Shown: piece after piece, positions 7,932 through 17,317 of the stretch
How positions within the stretch are numbered: position 1 is the first letter of the stretch
Layout: each line of letters starts with the position of its first letter
Assembly (NCBI RefSeq): GCF_023509015.1
Contig: NZ_CP094975.1
Coordinates: 1,551,001 to 1,615,000, forward strand
Direction: 5' to 3'
DNA from: Pseudomonas abieticivorans
GTDB lineage: Bacteria > Pseudomonadota > Gammaproteobacteria > Pseudomonadales > Pseudomonadaceae
Length of the DNA: 64,000 nucleotides
Translations under genes and position numbers: made by a program
Notes under the pieces: generated by a model
Databases searched by the model: none
Told to the model about the DNA's origin: nothing
Seen by the model: the letters and a program-made list of their open reading frames with translations, nothing else

Positions 7932-9203
7932 ATGCCCGAGGAGTTCAACGACCCGCTCTGGCGGCAGATTCTCTCTGGCGCGCAGATGCTGTTCGTGGCC
8001 TTCGGCGCCCTGGTGCTGATGCCGCTGATCACCGGTCTCGACCCCAACGTGGCGCTGTTTACCGCAGGCCTTGGCACGTTGCTGTTCCAGATTGTCACCC
8101 GGCGCCAGGTGCCGGTGTTCCTGGCCTCAAGCTTCGCCTTCATCACCCCCATCATCCTCGCCAAGGGCCAGTTCGGCCTGGCCGAGACCATGGGCGGGGT
8201 CATGGCGGCTGGCTTCGTGTACACCTTTCTGGGCCTGGCCGTTAAGGTCAAGGGCACCGGCTTCATCGACCGCCTGCTGCCACCGGTGGTGATCGGCCCA
8301 GTGATCATCTCCATCGGCCTGGCCATGGCGCCGATTGCCGCCAACATGGCAATGGGCAAGGCTGGCGATGGCGCGGAACTGATCCCGTACAGCACCGCGA
8401 TGCTGATCTCCATGCCGGCATTGCTGACCACGCTGATCGTGGCCGTGTTTGGCAAAGGCATCTTCCGCCTGGTGCCAATCATCTCCGGCGTATTGGTCGG
8501 CTTTGCGCTGGCGTTCTACTTCGGCGTGGTCGACACCGCCAAGATCGCCGCCGCCCCTTGGCTGGGCGTGCCGCACTTCACAGCGCCGGCGTTCAACTGG
8601 CAGGCGATCCTGTTCATCGTACCGGTGGCCCTGGCGCCGGCGATCGAACACATCGGCGGCGTGATTGCCGTGGGCAGCGTGACCGGTCGCGACTACCTGA
8701 AAAACCCCGGCCTGCACCGCACGCTGCTGGGTGACGGCATCGCCACCACCGCTGCCGGCCTGTTCGGCGGCCCGCCCAACACCACCTACGCGGAAGTGAC
8801 TGGCGCGGTGATGCTGACCAAGAACTACAACCCCAAGATCATGACCTGGGCGGCGGTCTTCGCCATCAGCCTGGCCTTCATCGGCAAATTCGGCGCGCTG
8901 CTGCAAAGCATCCCGGTACCGGTCATGGGCGGCATCCTGTGCCTGCTGTTCGGTTCGATCGCGGCGGTGGGCATGAACACCCTGATCCGCCACAAGATCG
9001 ACCTGGGCGAAGCACGCAACCTGGTGATCGTTTCGGTGACGTTGGTGTTTGGTATCGGCGGCGTGCTGATCGGCACCGGCACCGGGCCGAGCGACTTTGG
9101 CTTGAAAGGCATTGCCCTGTGCGCCGTGGTGGCGATTGCGCTGAACCTGATCTTGCCGGGCAATGATGGCTGGAAGAAGGACAAGACCGATACGGTGTTG
9201 TAA
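7932..9203 (+). CDS. uraA: Uracil:proton symporter (NCS2 family)
   Basis: A 423-residue inner-membrane protein with about 14 hydrophobic segments, typical of UraA/UapA carriers. The family signatures are the segment VPVALAPAIEHIGGVIAVG, with the conserved Glu that binds uracil, and the later NTTYAEVTGAVMLTKNYNP block. It imports uracil with protons. An AAGGA sequence inside the end of upp serves as ribosome site. A TTG at 7926 overlaps the upp stop and could be an alternative start. The unit ends before a REP pair. Confidence 0.93.
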   Translation: MPEEFNDPLWRQILSGAQMLFVAFGALVLMPLITGLDPNVALFTAGLGTLLFQIVTRRQVPVFLASSFAFITPIILAKGQFGLAETMGGVMAAGFVYTFLGLAVKVKGTGFIDRLLPPVVIGPVIISIGLAMAPIAANMAMGKAGDGAELIPYSTAMLISMPALLTTLIVAVFGKGIFRLVPIISGVLVGFALAFYFGVVDTAKIAAAPWLGVPHFTAPAFNWQAILFIVPVALAPAIEHIGGVIAVGSVTGRDYLKNPGLHRTLLGDGIATTAAGLFGGPPNTTYAEVTGAVMLTKNYNPKIMTWAAVFAISLAFIGKFGALLQSIPVPVMGGILCLLFGSIAAVGMNTLIRHKIDLGEARNLVIVSVTLVFGIGGVLIGTGTGPSDFGLKGIALCAVVAIALNLILPGNDGWKKDKTDTVL

Positions 9204-9234
9204 CGCAGCCAGCCTGAGGCACCGTGGCATGCAC

Positions 9235-9293
9235 TTCGCGGATAAATCCGCTCCTACAGACCCAGCTCTTGTAGGAGCGGATTTATCCGCGAA
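9235..9293. repeat. REP-like inverted pair
   Basis: Two units in opposite orientation, about 9235-9256 and 9271-9293, with arms TCGCGGATAAATCCGCTCC and its complement. They lie between the convergent uraA and hemH ends and could form a stable cruciform or act as a transcription barrier. Confidence 0.9.
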
Positions 9294-9310
9294 GAACGCG
9301 CCGCGCTGCC

Positions 9311-10330
9311 CTAGAGCATCACCGGCGCCCGCTCACACAACACCTTCAACGCCTGCGCCCAATCTGCCCGATCATTCAGGCAAGGCACCAGCACCAATTC
9401 CTGCCCCCCCGCCGCGATAAACTGCTCGCGGCCGCGGTCGCCGATCTCTTCCAACGTCTCGATGCAGTCGGCCACGAACGCCGGGCACATCACCAGCAGC
9501 TTTTTAACCCCCTGCTTGGCCAACTCGTCCAGGCGTGCCTCGGTGTAGGGCTCGATCCATTTCGCACGGCCCAGGCGCGACTGGAAGGCCACCGACCACT
9601 TGCCATCAGGCAAGCCGAGGCGCTCTGCGCAGGCTTGTGCCGCACGCAAGCACTGCGCGCGATAGCAGGTGGCGAGCACCTCGGGGGAGGCGGTGCGGCA
9701 GCAGTCGGCGTCTTTCAGGCAATGGCCGGGGTTGAGCTTGGTGAGGTGCCGTTCGGGCAGGCCGTGAAAGCTCATCAGCAGGTGGTCGAAGTCTTGTTCC
9801 ACGTGCGCGCGGGCGCTGTCGGCCAGCGCCTGGATGTATTCGGGCTGGTCGTAGAACGGCTGTAGCACAGAGAACTGCACGGGCAGTTTTTTCTGCCGCA
9901 CCACCTTCCTCGCTTCCTCGATCACCGTGGTCACGGTGCTGTCGGCAAACTGTGGGTACAGTGGCGCCAGGGTGATGTTCTTGATGCCCTGCCCGGCCAG
10001 GCGGGTGAGCACGGTATCGAGGGAAGGCTCGCCGTAACGCATGGCGATTTCCACCGGGCCGTGGGTCCACTGGCGGTGCATGGCGGTTTGCAAGCGGCGG
10101 GTCAGCTCCACCAGCGGCGAGCCCTCCTCCCACCAGATCGATGCGTAGGCATGCGCCGACTGCTCGGGGCGCTTGATCAAGATCAGCGACACCAGCAAGC
10201 GCCGCACCGGCCAGGGCAAGTCGATGACGTACGGGTCCATGAGGAACTGATTGAGGTAGCTACGCACATCAGCGACAGACGTCGAGGCGGGCGAGCCCAG
10301 GTTAACCATCAGCAAGGCATGATCGGTCAT
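9311..10330 (-). CDS. hemH: Ferrochelatase
   Basis: A 339-residue enzyme that inserts Fe(II) into protoporphyrin IX, the last step of protohaem synthesis. The N-terminus reads [16 protein letters not shown], as is usual in the family. The metal-site His lies in [13 protein letters not shown] (about residue 188) and the acidic partner in [15 protein letters not shown]. No C-terminal Fe-S cysteine cluster is seen. It lies 14 bases downstream of the TIGR01777 gene in the same direction, so both are probably one unit. Confidence 0.96.
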   Translation of the reverse strand: MTDHALLMVNLGSPASTSVADVRSYLNQFLMDPYVIDLPWPVRRLLVSLILIKRPEQSAHAYASIWWEEGSPLVELTRRLQTAMHRQWTHGPVEIAMRYGEPSLDTVLTRLAGQGIKNITLAPLYPQFADSTVTTVIEEARKVVRQKKLPVQFSVLQPFYDQPEYIQALADSARAHVEQDFDHLLMSFHGLPERHLTKLNPGHCLKDADCCRTASPEVLATCYRAQCLRAAQACAERLGLPDGKWSVAFQSRLGRAKWIEPYTEARLDELAKQGVKKLLVMCPAFVADCIETLEEIGDRGREQFIAAGGQELVLVPCLNDRADWAQALKVLCERAPVML

Positions 10331-10344
10331 GCAGCGTCCTAATT

Positions 10345-11247
10345 TCAGAGGCGCCTGGACAGGTCGTCCAGCGCCGTTGGCAAATCGGTAAAACGAAAGG
10401 TAAAACCTTGCGCCAGTAAACGTTGTGGGAGCGCACGCTGGCCACCCAGCAGCAGACCAGACAGCTCGCCCAGCCCGGCTTTAAGCAGCAACGCCGGCAA
10501 GGGCATGAAGGCTGGCCGATGCAGCGCCTTGCCCAGCAACCGGGCGAACTCACGGTTGCGTACCGGCGTGGGCGCGCAGGCATTATAAGGACCGCTGGCA
10601 TCATCGTGCTTGAGCAGAAAATCTATCAGGGCGATTTGATCGTCAATGTGGACCCACGGCATCCACTGCCGACCGTTGCCAATCGGCCCGCCCACGCCCA
10701 GCTTGAAAGGCAGGCGCAGCTTGGTCAAAAATCCGCCTTCGCTGGCCAGCACCAGGCCGGTTCGCACGCACACCACGCGCAGGCCGAATGCCTGTGCGCG
10801 TTGCGCGGTTTCTTCCCAGGCCTGGCAGAGTTGGCTGGCAAAATCCTGGGTCACCGGTTGCGATTGCTCGGTGATTTCCCGCTCGCCGCTGTCGCCATAC
10901 CAGCCCACGGCCGAACCCGAGATCAGCACAGAGGGGCGTTGCTGGCGCGTCTCAAGCCACGCCAATAATTGTTCGGTGAGGGTGATGCGGCTGGCCCACA
11001 GCAAAGCCCGGCGCTTGCCAGTCCAGGGCCGGTCAGCGATGGGTTCGCCGGCCAGGTTGACGATCGCATCGAGCGGCTCTTGGCCCAGCTCTTCAAGCCG
11101 GGCAATACCGCGCACCGAAGTACCACAAAGGGCCGCGACCCTGTCCGGCCGTCGGCTCCACACCGTCAGCTGAAAACCCTGCTTGAGCCAGTATTGGCAG
11201 AGCTTGCGACCTATCAGACCTGTACCGCCGGTCAGCAATATGCGCAT
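10345..11247 (-). CDS. TIGR01777-type NAD(P)-dependent epimerase/SDR39U1 family protein (YfcH-like)
   Basis: A 300-residue protein with a Rossmann dinucleotide site at the very start ([16 protein letters not shown]) and a C-terminal DUF1731-like tail ([23 protein letters not shown]). The extended-SDR positions [10 protein letters not shown] are present. The substrate is not known for the family. AGAGGAAG stands before the ATG. It is divergent from the FAD oxidoreductase at 11442, and a LitR-type operator lies in the shared 194-base gap. It may therefore be light-regulated, but this is inference. Confidence 0.85.
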   Translation of the reverse strand: MRILLTGGTGLIGRKLCQYWLKQGFQLTVWSRRPDRVAALCGTSVRGIARLEELGQEPLDAIVNLAGEPIADRPWTGKRRALLWASRITLTEQLLAWLETRQQRPSVLISGSAVGWYGDSGEREITEQSQPVTQDFASQLCQAWEETAQRAQAFGLRVVCVRTGLVLASEGGFLTKLRLPFKLGVGGPIGNGRQWMPWVHIDDQIALIDFLLKHDDASGPYNACAPTPVRNREFARLLGKALHRPAFMPLPALLLKAGLGELSGLLLGGQRALPQRLLAQGFTFRFTDLPTALDDLSRRL

Positions 11248-11371
11248 GACGGCTTCCTCTTGTGGCGTTAATTGGCCATCGCTAGTCTATTTTTAAGAGA
11301 GAGGCACTTTTGCCGATGGACTGCTCTCAGATAAATCATAGGACAACGACCGTTGAAGGATAACGATAACT

Positions 11372-11395
11372 TATACCAAAAATGATTATTGTACA
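11372..11395 (+). promoter_or_regulatory. Probable LitR/PplR operator at the FAD oxidoreductase promoter
   Basis: TATACC, 12 bases, then TGTACA. This differs at one base from the published P. putida PplR1 consensus T(G/A)TACA-N12-TGTA(C/T)A. The right half overlaps a possible -35 (TTGTAC, 11389-11394), which is 17 bases before TAGTCT (11412-11417). It lies between two divergent genes and could act on both. Confidence 0.65.
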
Positions 11396-11414
11396 GGTTT
11401 GTCCATCGGCGTAG

Positions 11415-12649
<1,235 letters not shown>

Positions 12650-12665
12650 AACCCTCTGCAAATCT

Positions 12666-12738
12666 TGTACAAATAATTTGACTTGTACAGCTACGCTCCT
12701 ATGATGAGTAGAGTTGTACACAAATCATTGCATGTACA
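12666..12738 (+). promoter_or_regulatory. Promoter with two exact LitR/PplR operators before the photolyase operon
   Basis: Operator 1 is TGTACA 12666-12671, 12 bases, TGTACA 12684-12689. Operator 2 is TGTACA 12715-12720, 12 bases, TGTACA 12733-12738. Both match T(G/A)TACA-N12-TGTA(C/T)A exactly. A sigma-70 promoter fits between them: -35 TTGACT 12678-12683, a 16-base spacer, -10 TATGAT 12700-12705. Operator 1 covers the -35 and operator 2 lies just after the expected start, so binding there would block RNA polymerase. Confidence 0.85.
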
Positions 12739-12757
12739 AGATTGCACGAGGTGCTAC

Positions 12758-13723
12758 ATGTTCGATCCGCCCGCTGGCCACAAACCGAAAATCGCCATCA
12801 GCGCCTGCCTGATGGGTGTCGAAGTGCGCTTCAACGGCGGGCACAAAGAGTCGCGGCTGTGCAGCCATGCCTTGGCCGAGCACTTCGATTTCATACCGGT
12901 GTGCCCGGAAGTGGCCATCGGCATGGGTATCCCCCGCGAGCCCATTCGCCTGGTGGGCGACCCCGCACGCCCCCAAGCAGTCGGCAGCGTGAACCCCGAC
13001 CTGAACGTCACCCAATTGCTGGCTGACTACGGCCGCAGCATGGCCACCCAACTCGACGACATCAGCGGCTACATCTTCATGCACAAATCGCCGTCCTGCG
13101 GCCTTGAGCGAGTGAAGGTGTACCGCGACAACGGTGCCCCGCAAAAAGACGGTGGCCGCGGCATTTATGCCCAGGCCTTCTGCGCGCAGTACCCGGATTT
13201 GCCGGTGGAAGAAGACGGCCGTCTGTGTGACGCCGTGCTGCGCGAAAATTTTCTGGTGCGGGTGTACGCCTATTCCGACTACCAGGCACTGTGCGCTCAG
13301 GGGCTGACCCGTCGCGGCCTGATGGAATTTCACTCGCGCTACAAATACCAACTGATGGCCAATAACCCACTGCAATACAAAGTGCTCGGCAAACTGCTGG
13401 GCAGCATGGGCCGCAGCGATGCCAACGACGTGGGGCCGGCCTATTTCAGCCAGTTGATGGCGGCCCTCAAGCGCTGCGCTACCCGCGGCACCCACACCAA
13501 TGTGCTGCTGCACCTGAGTGGCTACCTCAAGCAAGCCATCAGTACCGATGACAAGCAGGAAGTACAGCAGCTGATCACTCAGTACCGCGAGGGCATCGTG
13601 CCGCTGGTGGTGCCGCTGACCCTGCTCAAGCACCTGTTCCGCCTGCACCCCGACCCGTATGTCAGCCAGCAGGTGTACCTGCAGCCGCACCCGGAAAACC
13701 TAAGCCTGCGCAATGCGATCTGA
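12758..13723 (+). CDS. DUF523 and DUF1722 domain protein, first gene of the light-response operon
   Basis: A 321-residue protein. The N-terminal DUF523 half begins with the ISACLMGVEVRFNGGHK block and has FMHKSPSCGLERVKVY with conserved cysteines. The C-terminal DUF1722 half holds FHSRYKYQLMANNP and ends near QVYLQPHPENL. The start was chosen for GAGG 6 bases before this ATG; the reading frame stays open upstream into the operator region. Its role is unknown. It overlaps the regulator gene by 11 bases and is downstream of the LitR-type promoter. Confidence 0.85.
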   Translation: MFDPPAGHKPKIAISACLMGVEVRFNGGHKESRLCSHALAEHFDFIPVCPEVAIGMGIPREPIRLVGDPARPQAVGSVNPDLNVTQLLADYGRSMATQLDDISGYIFMHKSPSCGLERVKVYRDNGAPQKDGGRGIYAQAFCAQYPDLPVEEDGRLCDAVLRENFLVRVYAYSDYQALCAQGLTRRGLMEFHSRYKYQLMANNPLQYKVLGKLLGSMGRSDANDVGPAYFSQLMAALKRCATRGTHTNVLLHLSGYLKQAISTDDKQEVQQLITQYREGIVPLVVPLTLLKHLFRLHPDPYVSQQVYLQPHPENLSLRNAI

Positions 13724-14669
13724 CCTCATGGATGCTTCCCCCGAACACCTCGACGACCGCGCGGGGCCACTGGCCGAAGGCTGGCTACCCATCCGTGAGG
13801 TCGCCAGGCAAACCGGCGTGAATGCCGTGACCTTACGCGCCTGGGAGCGCCGCTACGGGTTGATCGTGCCGCATCGCACGGCCAAGGGCCACCGGCTCTA
13901 CACCCTGGAACACGTGCAACGCATCCACACTATTTTGATCTGGCTGAACCGCGGCGTGTCAGTGAGCCAGGTGCGCGACCTGCTGGATGCACCGCAGCAA
14001 GCCATCGCCGAGCGTGGTGCCAACGATTGGTTGCCGCTGCGCCACACCTTGCTGCAAGCGATCAGCGAACTGGCCGAGCGGCGGGTTGACGACACGTTCA
14101 ACCAGGCCATGGCCCTGTACCCGCCAGTGACCTTGTGCGAGCAGTTGCTGATGCCACTGCTGGCCGACCTGGAGCAACGCTGGCAGGGCCAGTTTGGCGC
14201 GCAGATGGAACGGGTGTTCTTTTACTCCTGGCTGCGCAGCAAATTGGGCGCGCGCATCTACCACAACAACCGCCAGCTCAGCGGCCCACCGCTATTGCTG
14301 ATCAACCATAGCGACCTGCCACTGGAGCCTTCGTTGTGGTTGACCGCATGGCTGGCCAGCAGCGCCGACTGCCCGGTCGAAGTGTTCGACTGGCCTTTGC
14401 CGGTGGGCGAGCTGGCCATGGCCTGTGACCGCCTCCAAGCCCGTGCAGTGGTGCTGTACGCCAGCAGAAGCTTCAACGTTCAACACCTCCCCCGGCTACT
14501 GGCCGGCTGTCACACGCCGGTGGTGATCGCCGGACCAGCGGTATGCATCCACAAAGCGGAGTTGCTCGTACATAGCTCAGAAATCGACGAACTGAGTCTG
14601 GTCGACGACCCGTTGTCTGCCCAGCAGCGCCTTCTGCAGTTGGGACTTCTTCAAGGCAGACCTTCATGA
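13713..14669 (+). CDS. MerR-family regulator of the LitR/CarH type, class II (PplR-like)
   Basis: A protein of about 318 residues. The MerR winged helix lies at about 24-90 (LPIREVARQTGVNAVTLRAWERRYGL, in two blocks). The rest resembles the helical and cobalamin-binding halves of CarH, but where CarH carries an E-H pair in the helical bundle this protein has ER (QMERVFF), and the B12-ligating His motif is replaced by DLPLEP. It therefore probably does not bind adenosylcobalamin and is the class II type which in P. putida works with LOV photoreceptors. The promoter of its own operon carries two operators, so autoregulation is expected. An alternative ATG is at 13728. Confidence 0.8.
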   Translation: MRSDLMDASPEHLDDRAGPLAEGWLPIREVARQTGVNAVTLRAWERRYGLIVPHRTAKGHRLYTLEHVQRIHTILIWLNRGVSVSQVRDLLDAPQQAIAERGANDWLPLRHTLLQAISELAERRVDDTFNQAMALYPPVTLCEQLLMPLLADLEQRWQGQFGAQMERVFFYSWLRSKLGARIYHNNRQLSGPPLLLINHSDLPLEPSLWLTAWLASSADCPVEVFDWPLPVGELAMACDRLQARAVVLYASRSFNVQHLPRLLAGCHTPVVIAGPAVCIHKAELLVHSSEIDELSLVDDPLSAQQRLLQLGLLQGRPS

Positions 14670-14698
14670 AACGACACGACTCTGAAACAGGACATCCC

Positions 14699-16141
14699 AT
14701 GCAATTGATCTGGCTGCGCAGCGATTTGCGCCTACATGACAACACCGCCCTGGCCGCAGCCTGCGAGCAGGGCCCGACGGTCGCGGTGTACCTGATCAGC
14801 CCGCAGCAATGGCAACGGCATGACGATGCCGCCTGCAAAGTCGATTTCTGGCTGCGCAACCTGCACATCCTGAGCAAAACCCTCGGTGAGTTGCACATTC
14901 CCCTGCTGATCCGCGTGGCCCAGACCTGGGACCAGGCGCCGAGGGTGCTGCTTGAGCTGTGCCAGCAGCACGGCATTCAAGCGCTGCACTGCAATGACGA
15001 GTACGGCATCAACGAGACCCGTCGCGACGCAGCGGTCGCCGAGGCGCTGGCAGGTGCCGACATCGGTTTTAACCACTACACCGACCAACTGCTGTTCAAG
15101 CCCGGCAGCATCCTGACCAAAAGCGGTAGCGTGTTCCAAGTGTTCAGCCAGTTCCGCAAAGTGTGCTACGAGCACCTGCATCGCGCCCTGCCGGCCATCG
15201 TCGCACGGCCAAAAGCGCAGGCCCCGTTGCCGATCAAGGCCGACACCGTGCCCCAACTGGTCGAGGGCTTTGCCACCCCCACCCAGGCCCTGCAAACACT
15301 CTGGCCTGCCGGTGAAGACGAGGCGCAACGTCGCCTGGACACCTTTGTCGACGAGCCCATCGAGTATTACCAAAACGAACGCGACATCCCCTCGCGCCCG
15401 GGCACCAGCCAACTGTCGGCGTACCTGGCGGCGGGCGTGATCTCCCCGCGCCAATGCCTGCATGCCGCAATCGCCCGCAACCACGGCGAGTTCGAAAGCG
15501 GTAACGTCGGCGTCGCCACCTGGGTCAACGAGCTGTGCTGGCGGGATTTCTACAAACACATCCTGGTCGGCTACCCGCGCGTATCGCGGCACAAGGCTTT
15601 CCGCCAGGAAACCGAGGCCCTGGCCTGGCGTGACGCCCCTGAAGACCTCAAGGCCTGGCAAGAAGGCCGCACCGGTATCCCGATCGTCGACGCGGCCATG
15701 CGCCAACTGCTGGAGACCGGCTGGATGCACAACCGCCTGCGCATGGTGGTGGCGATGTTCCTGACTAAAAACTTGCTGATCAACTGGCGTGAAGGCGAGC
15801 GGTTTTTCATGCGCCACTTGATCGACGGCGACCTGGCGGCCAACAACGGTGGTTGGCAATGGAGTGCCTCGACCGGCACCGACGCCGCGCCGTACTTCCG
15901 CATCTTCAACCCGGTCAGCCAGTCCAGCCGGTTCGATGAACAAGGCGTGTTCCTCAAGCAGTGGCTGCCGGAGCTGGCCAAACTGGGCAAAAAAGAAGTC
16001 CATGCGCCAGCCACCGGTGGCCTGTTTGGCAGCGCCAACTATCCGGCCCCTATCGTCGACTTGGGCAAAAGCCGCGACCGCGCCCTGGCCGCGTTCAAGA
16101 ACTTGCCCACACTCAAGCAAGTCGGGGGTCAGCGTGGCTGA
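14699..16141 (+). CDS. phrB: Deoxyribodipyrimidine photolyase (CPD photolyase, class I)
   Basis: A 480-residue flavoenzyme that splits UV-induced cyclobutane pyrimidine dimers with blue light. The N-terminal antenna domain begins MQLIWLRSDLRLHDN. The FAD-binding C-terminal domain holds CWRDFYKHIL, GIPIVDAAMRQL, MHNRLRMVVAMFLTK and the NGGWQWSASTGTDAAPYFR block. AGGA stands about 7 bases before the ATG; an in-frame ATG at 14666 is less likely. It follows the LitR-type gene by 29 bases and overlaps the next gene by 8, so it belongs to the light-controlled operon. Confidence 0.97.
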   Translation: MQLIWLRSDLRLHDNTALAAACEQGPTVAVYLISPQQWQRHDDAACKVDFWLRNLHILSKTLGELHIPLLIRVAQTWDQAPRVLLELCQQHGIQALHCNDEYGINETRRDAAVAEALAGADIGFNHYTDQLLFKPGSILTKSGSVFQVFSQFRKVCYEHLHRALPAIVARPKAQAPLPIKADTVPQLVEGFATPTQALQTLWPAGEDEAQRRLDTFVDEPIEYYQNERDIPSRPGTSQLSAYLAAGVISPRQCLHAAIARNHGEFESGNVGVATWVNELCWRDFYKHILVGYPRVSRHKAFRQETEALAWRDAPEDLKAWQEGRTGIPIVDAAMRQLLETGWMHNRLRMVVAMFLTKNLLINWREGERFFMRHLIDGDLAANNGGWQWSASTGTDAAPYFRIFNPVSQSSRFDEQGVFLKQWLPELAKLGKKEVHAPATGGLFGSANYPAPIVDLGKSRDRALAAFKNLPTLKQVGGQRG

Positions 16142-16556
16142 ATTCCTGTACCGCTTCGCCGACACGTTCAGCGAACTGGACAAGGACAACCTCGACCAGT
16201 TGTCGCTGATCTACAGCGACGACATCCATTTTCGCGACCCGCTGCACGAGGTGCGCGGCATGGCCGAGCTGCGCCGTTACTTCGGCGAGCTGTACGCCAA
16301 TGTCGAACAGCTGCATTTCGACTTCGAGCACATCGACCAGGTGCGTGAAGGCGAAGGCTACCTGCGCTGGTGCATGACCTTCGCCCACCCACGCCTGAAC
16401 AAGGGCCAGCGCATTCAGGTGCCAGGCTGCTCCCACGTGCGCTGGCACGACAAGGTGTACCAGCACCGTGATTATTTCGATGCTGGCGCCCTGCTTTACG
16501 AACATGTACCCGTGTTGGGCTCTGCCGTCAGTTGGTTGAAAAGGAGAATGGCATGA
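16134..16556 (+). CDS. NTF2-like (SnoaL-type) family protein
   Basis: A 140-residue protein starting at GTG with GGGGG just upstream. The sequence FADTFSELDKDNLDQLSLIYSDDIHFRDPLHEVRG (residues about 8-42) is the typical helical start plus 'periodic acid' pocket of the NTF2-like fold. The family often forms small-ligand-binding dimers. It has no catalytic motif I can assign. It overlaps phrB by 8 bases and the SDR gene by 4 (ATGA). The same small gene accompanies SDR and UfaM-like genes in other Pseudomonas, as far as I recall. Confidence 0.8.
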   Translation: MAEFLYRFADTFSELDKDNLDQLSLIYSDDIHFRDPLHEVRGMAELRRYFGELYANVEQLHFDFEHIDQVREGEGYLRWCMTFAHPRLNKGQRIQVPGCSHVRWHDKVYQHRDYFDAGALLYEHVPVLGSAVSWLKRRMA

Positions 16557-17317
16557 GCACGGCGCGGCGTATCTGGCTCACCGGAGCCAGCAGTGGCCTG
16601 GGCGGCGCATTGGCCCAGGCCCTGTTGGCCCAGGGTCACCAAGTGGCGATCAGCGCGCGCTCCCTGGCGCCACTCAAGTTGTTGGAACGCCAATTCCCAG
16701 GCCAAGTCCTGGTGGTCGCCGGGGACCTGACCGACCGCGACCAGGTCGGGGCCATCGGCCAACGCATCGAGGAGCATTGGGGCGCGCTGGACAGCGTCAT
16801 CCTCAACGCCGGTACCTGCGAATACATGGACACCCGCCAGTTCGATGCCGGCATCATCGAACGGGTGATCAAAACCAACCTTATGGCCAGTGCCTATTGC
16901 ATCGAAGTGTCGCTGCCATTGCTGCGCAAGGGCAGCCTGCCGCATTTGGTCGGCGTCAGCAGCTCGGTCACCTACCTGCCGCTGACACGCTCGCAAGCCT
17001 ACGGTGCCTCCAAGGCGGCGCTGCGTTACCTGTACGAATCCCTGCGCGTGGACCTTGCCCATGAAGGGATCGATGTCACGGTGGTCAGCCCAGGCTTCGT
17101 CGACACGCCGCTGACGGCCAAGAATGACTTCCCCATGCCCATGAAAGTCAGCGCCGATACCGGTGCCCGCTACATCGCCGAGCGCCTGCACAAGCGCCCC
17201 TTGGAGATCGCCTTCCCGACGCTGTTTATCAGCATCCTGCGCGTGCTGGCGTGGCTGCCCATGCGGCTGCAACTGGGCATTGCCAAACGCATGGTGCGCC
17301 AAGGAGAACAAGGATGA
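16553..17317 (+). CDS. Short-chain dehydrogenase/reductase
   Basis: A 254-residue classical SDR. The NAD(P) site is WLTGASSGLGGALAQ (residues 8-22), NAG is at about 89-91, and the catalytic Tyr-Lys pair is SQAYGASKAALRYL with a Ser in VSSSVTY. The substrate is unknown; the setting suggests lipid chemistry. AAGGAG stands before the ATG. It overlaps both neighbours by 4 bases. The tail is hydrophobic (TLFISILRVLAWLPMRLQL), which may tether it to the membrane where the UfaM-like enzyme acts. Confidence 0.9.
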   Translation: MSTARRIWLTGASSGLGGALAQALLAQGHQVAISARSLAPLKLLERQFPGQVLVVAGDLTDRDQVGAIGQRIEEHWGALDSVILNAGTCEYMDTRQFDAGIIERVIKTNLMASAYCIEVSLPLLRKGSLPHLVGVSSSVTYLPLTRSQAYGASKAALRYLYESLRVDLAHEGIDVTVVSPGFVDTPLTAKNDFPMPMKVSADTGARYIAERLHKRPLEIAFPTLFISILRVLAWLPMRLQLGIAKRMVRQGEQG

